Shown here: in pieces, positions 14,232-15,387 of the stretch
How the letters are laid out: every line of letters starts with the position of its first letter
How positions within the stretch are numbered: position 1 is the stretch's first letter
Assembly: GCA_016840125.1 (NCBI GenBank)
Contig: JAEOSY010000384.1
Location: forward strand, 1 to 15,387
Reading direction: 5' to 3'
DNA from: Candidatus Helarchaeota archaeon
Lineage (GTDB): Archaea; Asgardarchaeota; Lokiarchaeia; Helarchaeales; HEL-GB-A
DNA: 15,387 bases
The notes under the pieces: model-generated
What the model saw: the letters and a program-made list of their open reading frames with translations, nothing else
Told to the model about the DNA's origin: nothing
Database searches by the model: none
Translations under genes and position numbers: made by a program

Positions 14232-14825
14232 TCATTCTTTTTTCTGTAAAAGTGAATCTATTCGCTTTTTAATAAGCTCCCGTTCCAACTCTGGAGCGAA
14301 TTCAAGGACTTTATCAAAATTAATTTCACGATTTTTAAACAGATTTTTAAGCCGATCCACATCCTTATATTGATTGAAACGGGATAATTTGGTATATATG
14401 ATGAAATATCTGTTCCCAACATCAAGTTCCAAGTCTGCAATATAATCTTCTATGTAATCTTCCGAATATTCAATTACCGTCGTGAGATCCACCACTACCT
14501 CCTCTTTCTGAATAGATATTCTCCCTAATTCGACCTCGATGTTGTATCCCAAGCTTTCGAGTGCTTGCTTTATTTTTTGCGGGATAATTTTTCGATAAGT
14601 TACCCATTCTAATAGGATATCAAAATTGATATCCGTATCGACTGATATACCTGCAGGCAGGAACGGTTCTACCCCATAGTAATAGTAGAGCGCCTTCATT
14701 CCAATCAGGAACATTTTTGTATCTGAGCGGGCTTCCCTCTTAAAAATGGGTCGAATTGTTCCTAATATCTCTTTAAGAACCTCTAATTCTTTCTCCGAAA
14801 AAGCCTCTTCAAAGAATCTTGTCAT
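14232..14825 (-). CDS. Nucleotidyltransferase-fold protein, AbiEii/AbiGii toxin-like
   Basis: With the start at 14825 the protein has 197 residues. It shows a nucleotidyltransferase layout: IGMKALYYYYG (41-51; family GGxAl..yyG), TDINFD (64-69) for the first two metal-binding acids, VVVDLT (111-115) for the third acid, and KLSRFNQYKDVDRLKNLF (146-163), which resembles the Lys/Arg-containing K(D)xxDlxxL motif after the fold in AbiEii and related families. A charged helical C-terminus follows. AbiEii proteins are the toxins of AbiE type IV toxin-antitoxin systems and are thought to transfer nucleotides. ATG at 14825 (or 14837) is preferred over the far-upstream start at 14903, because that would bury 95 bases in the preceding gene. 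It overlaps the upstream gene by 17 bases, as in coupled toxin-antitoxin pairs. The toxin role is inferred. It could instead be a housekeeping NTase-fold protein of unknown function. Confidence 0.6.
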   Translation of the reverse strand: MTRFFEEAFSEKELEVLKEILGTIRPIFKREARSDTKMFLIGMKALYYYYGVEPFLPAGISVDTDINFDILLEWVTYRKIIPQKIKQALESLGYNIEVELGRISIQKEEVVVDLTTVIEYSEDYIEDYIADLELDVGNRYFIIYTKLSRFNQYKDVDRLKNLFKNREINFDKVLEFAPELERELIKKRIDSLLQKKE

Positions 14826-15387
14826 ACTTCCGATCATTCCGTATGAATTTATGTAAAAAGAGAGGAAAATCAGATAAATTTTCCCGGTATCCAAAAGATT
14901 CAATGATTTCCCATATTAAATCATACCTGTTCAGATGGACTTTCCCTAATTCAAGAACTAGCTGCAAAGGCTTCGCAACGGGTAATATTCTACTATTATT
15001 TTCAAGAATGGCTATATCACAAAATTCTAAGATCGCTAGTCCTAGCGCTACAGTCTTGCTATTCACTTCTCTTAGAACCCAAATTAAGCCGAACTCAGGA
15101 CTTACACAATGGAACTCTAAAGATTGCCCATCTATCTGGACTTTAAAAACTAAAGAATTCGACTTGAAGCTTTTCATTTTCAATGGGGACAACTTATTTA
15201 GTGTTATAGCTGAAGGCAATTCAGAAGGAAAATCAAATGTGACAATAATCTCTTTATGTATAAAGCGATTTATTGTTAAATTATCAAAAAACAAGGAAAG
15301 CGTTGGATGGAGAAAGATTATCTCATTTGAATGCTCGAGTAATTGTGAAAACAGGGCGGAATCCGATTTCGGAGGGCTCAATTCGAA
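14809..15387 (-). CDS. Possible AbiEi-like partner protein (partial, cut by the window end)
   Basis: The frame is open from the right edge to a TAA at 14809-14811, so the gene very probably begins beyond the window. The TTG at 15381 is only the first possible start codon inside it, and reading continues upstream as F-E. At least 192 residues are visible, cytoplasmic, with no membrane helix. The middle part is beta-rich (about 40-92 from the TTG). Then HCVSPEFGLIWVLRE (91-105) recalls the v-SPE-AL-dll segment of AbiEi-like antitoxin C-terminal domains. The final helical part (134-180, LQLVLELGKVHLNRYDLIWEIIESFG) fits the AbiEi end (L...L.....d...L.ela..fg). The usual N-terminal winged helix would lie outside the window. 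The 17-base overlap with the NTase gene supports a functional pair. Recognition is by pattern only; an unrelated hypothetical protein is possible. Confidence 0.5.
   Translation of the reverse strand, partial: FELSPPKSDSALFSQLLEHSNEIIFLHPTLSLFFDNLTINRFIHKEIIVTFDFPSELPSAITLNKLSPLKMKSFKSNSLVFKVQIDGQSLEFHCVSPEFGLIWVLREVNSKTVALGLAILEFCDIAILENNSRILPVAKPLQLVLELGKVHLNRYDLIWEIIESFGYRENLSDFPLFLHKFIRNDRKYDKIL

Noticed and set aside
14826..14903. Start of the NTase-like gene at 14903
   Set aside because: It would bury the N-terminus 95 bases inside the upstream gene and adds a hydrophobic stretch unlike the family. The ATG at 14825 or 14837 gives the usual short overlap.

Overview
The window is AT-rich and gene-dense, and it reads as archaeal. 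The phosphoglycerate kinase is of the archaeal type (N-terminal R-x-D-x-N-S motif, a HQGRKGKKDF loop, and HRSQTSLVGF). Start regions carry TATA boxes of the TTTAAATA/TTTATATA kind. The clear Shine-Dalgarno sites are GGTGA-like, and T-runs follow genes. An Asgard-type archaeon is my guess, but nothing here proves the phylum. No rRNA, tRNA, CRISPR array, transposase or phage gene was found.

Left part (1-3176). The first codons of a leftward gene run off the left edge. After about 475 non-coding bases comes a stand-alone class II glutamine amidotransferase (548-1225, +). It lies tail-to-tail, 8 bases apart, with a leftward gene for a zinc-ribbon domain fused to a GCS2-family (glutamate-cysteine ligase-like) carboxylate-amine ligase. 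Upstream of that ligase on the same strand is a small DUF2061-like membrane protein with a charged helical tail.

Middle (3177-8894). A proline-poor, 325-residue coiled-coil protein starts with TTG. Phosphoglycerate kinase follows, with its own TATA box and Shine-Dalgarno site. Tail-to-tail with pgk (the stop codons overlap) is a four-gene leftward operon: ABC ATPase, two ABC-2 permeases that overlap by ATGA, and a multi-pass membrane protein of unknown family. Together they suggest an exporter with an extra membrane subunit.

Right part (8892-15387). Behind the ABC promoter lies an 84-codon remnant matching the C-terminal part of a crotonase (enoyl-CoA hydratase family), with no N-terminal half. 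Next come a hypothetical beta-rich plus coiled-coil protein and a divergent short-chain dehydrogenase, separated by only 65 bases with one symmetric TATA element. After these come a full-length P2-type Ca2+-like cation ATPase and a thioredoxin-type arsenate reductase. At the right edge is an overlapping pair that looks like an AbiEii-like nucleotidyltransferase and its AbiEi-like partner, the latter cut by the window end. This possible type IV toxin-antitoxin or defence module, the zinc-ribbon/GCS2 fusion and the crotonase remnant are the most interesting items.
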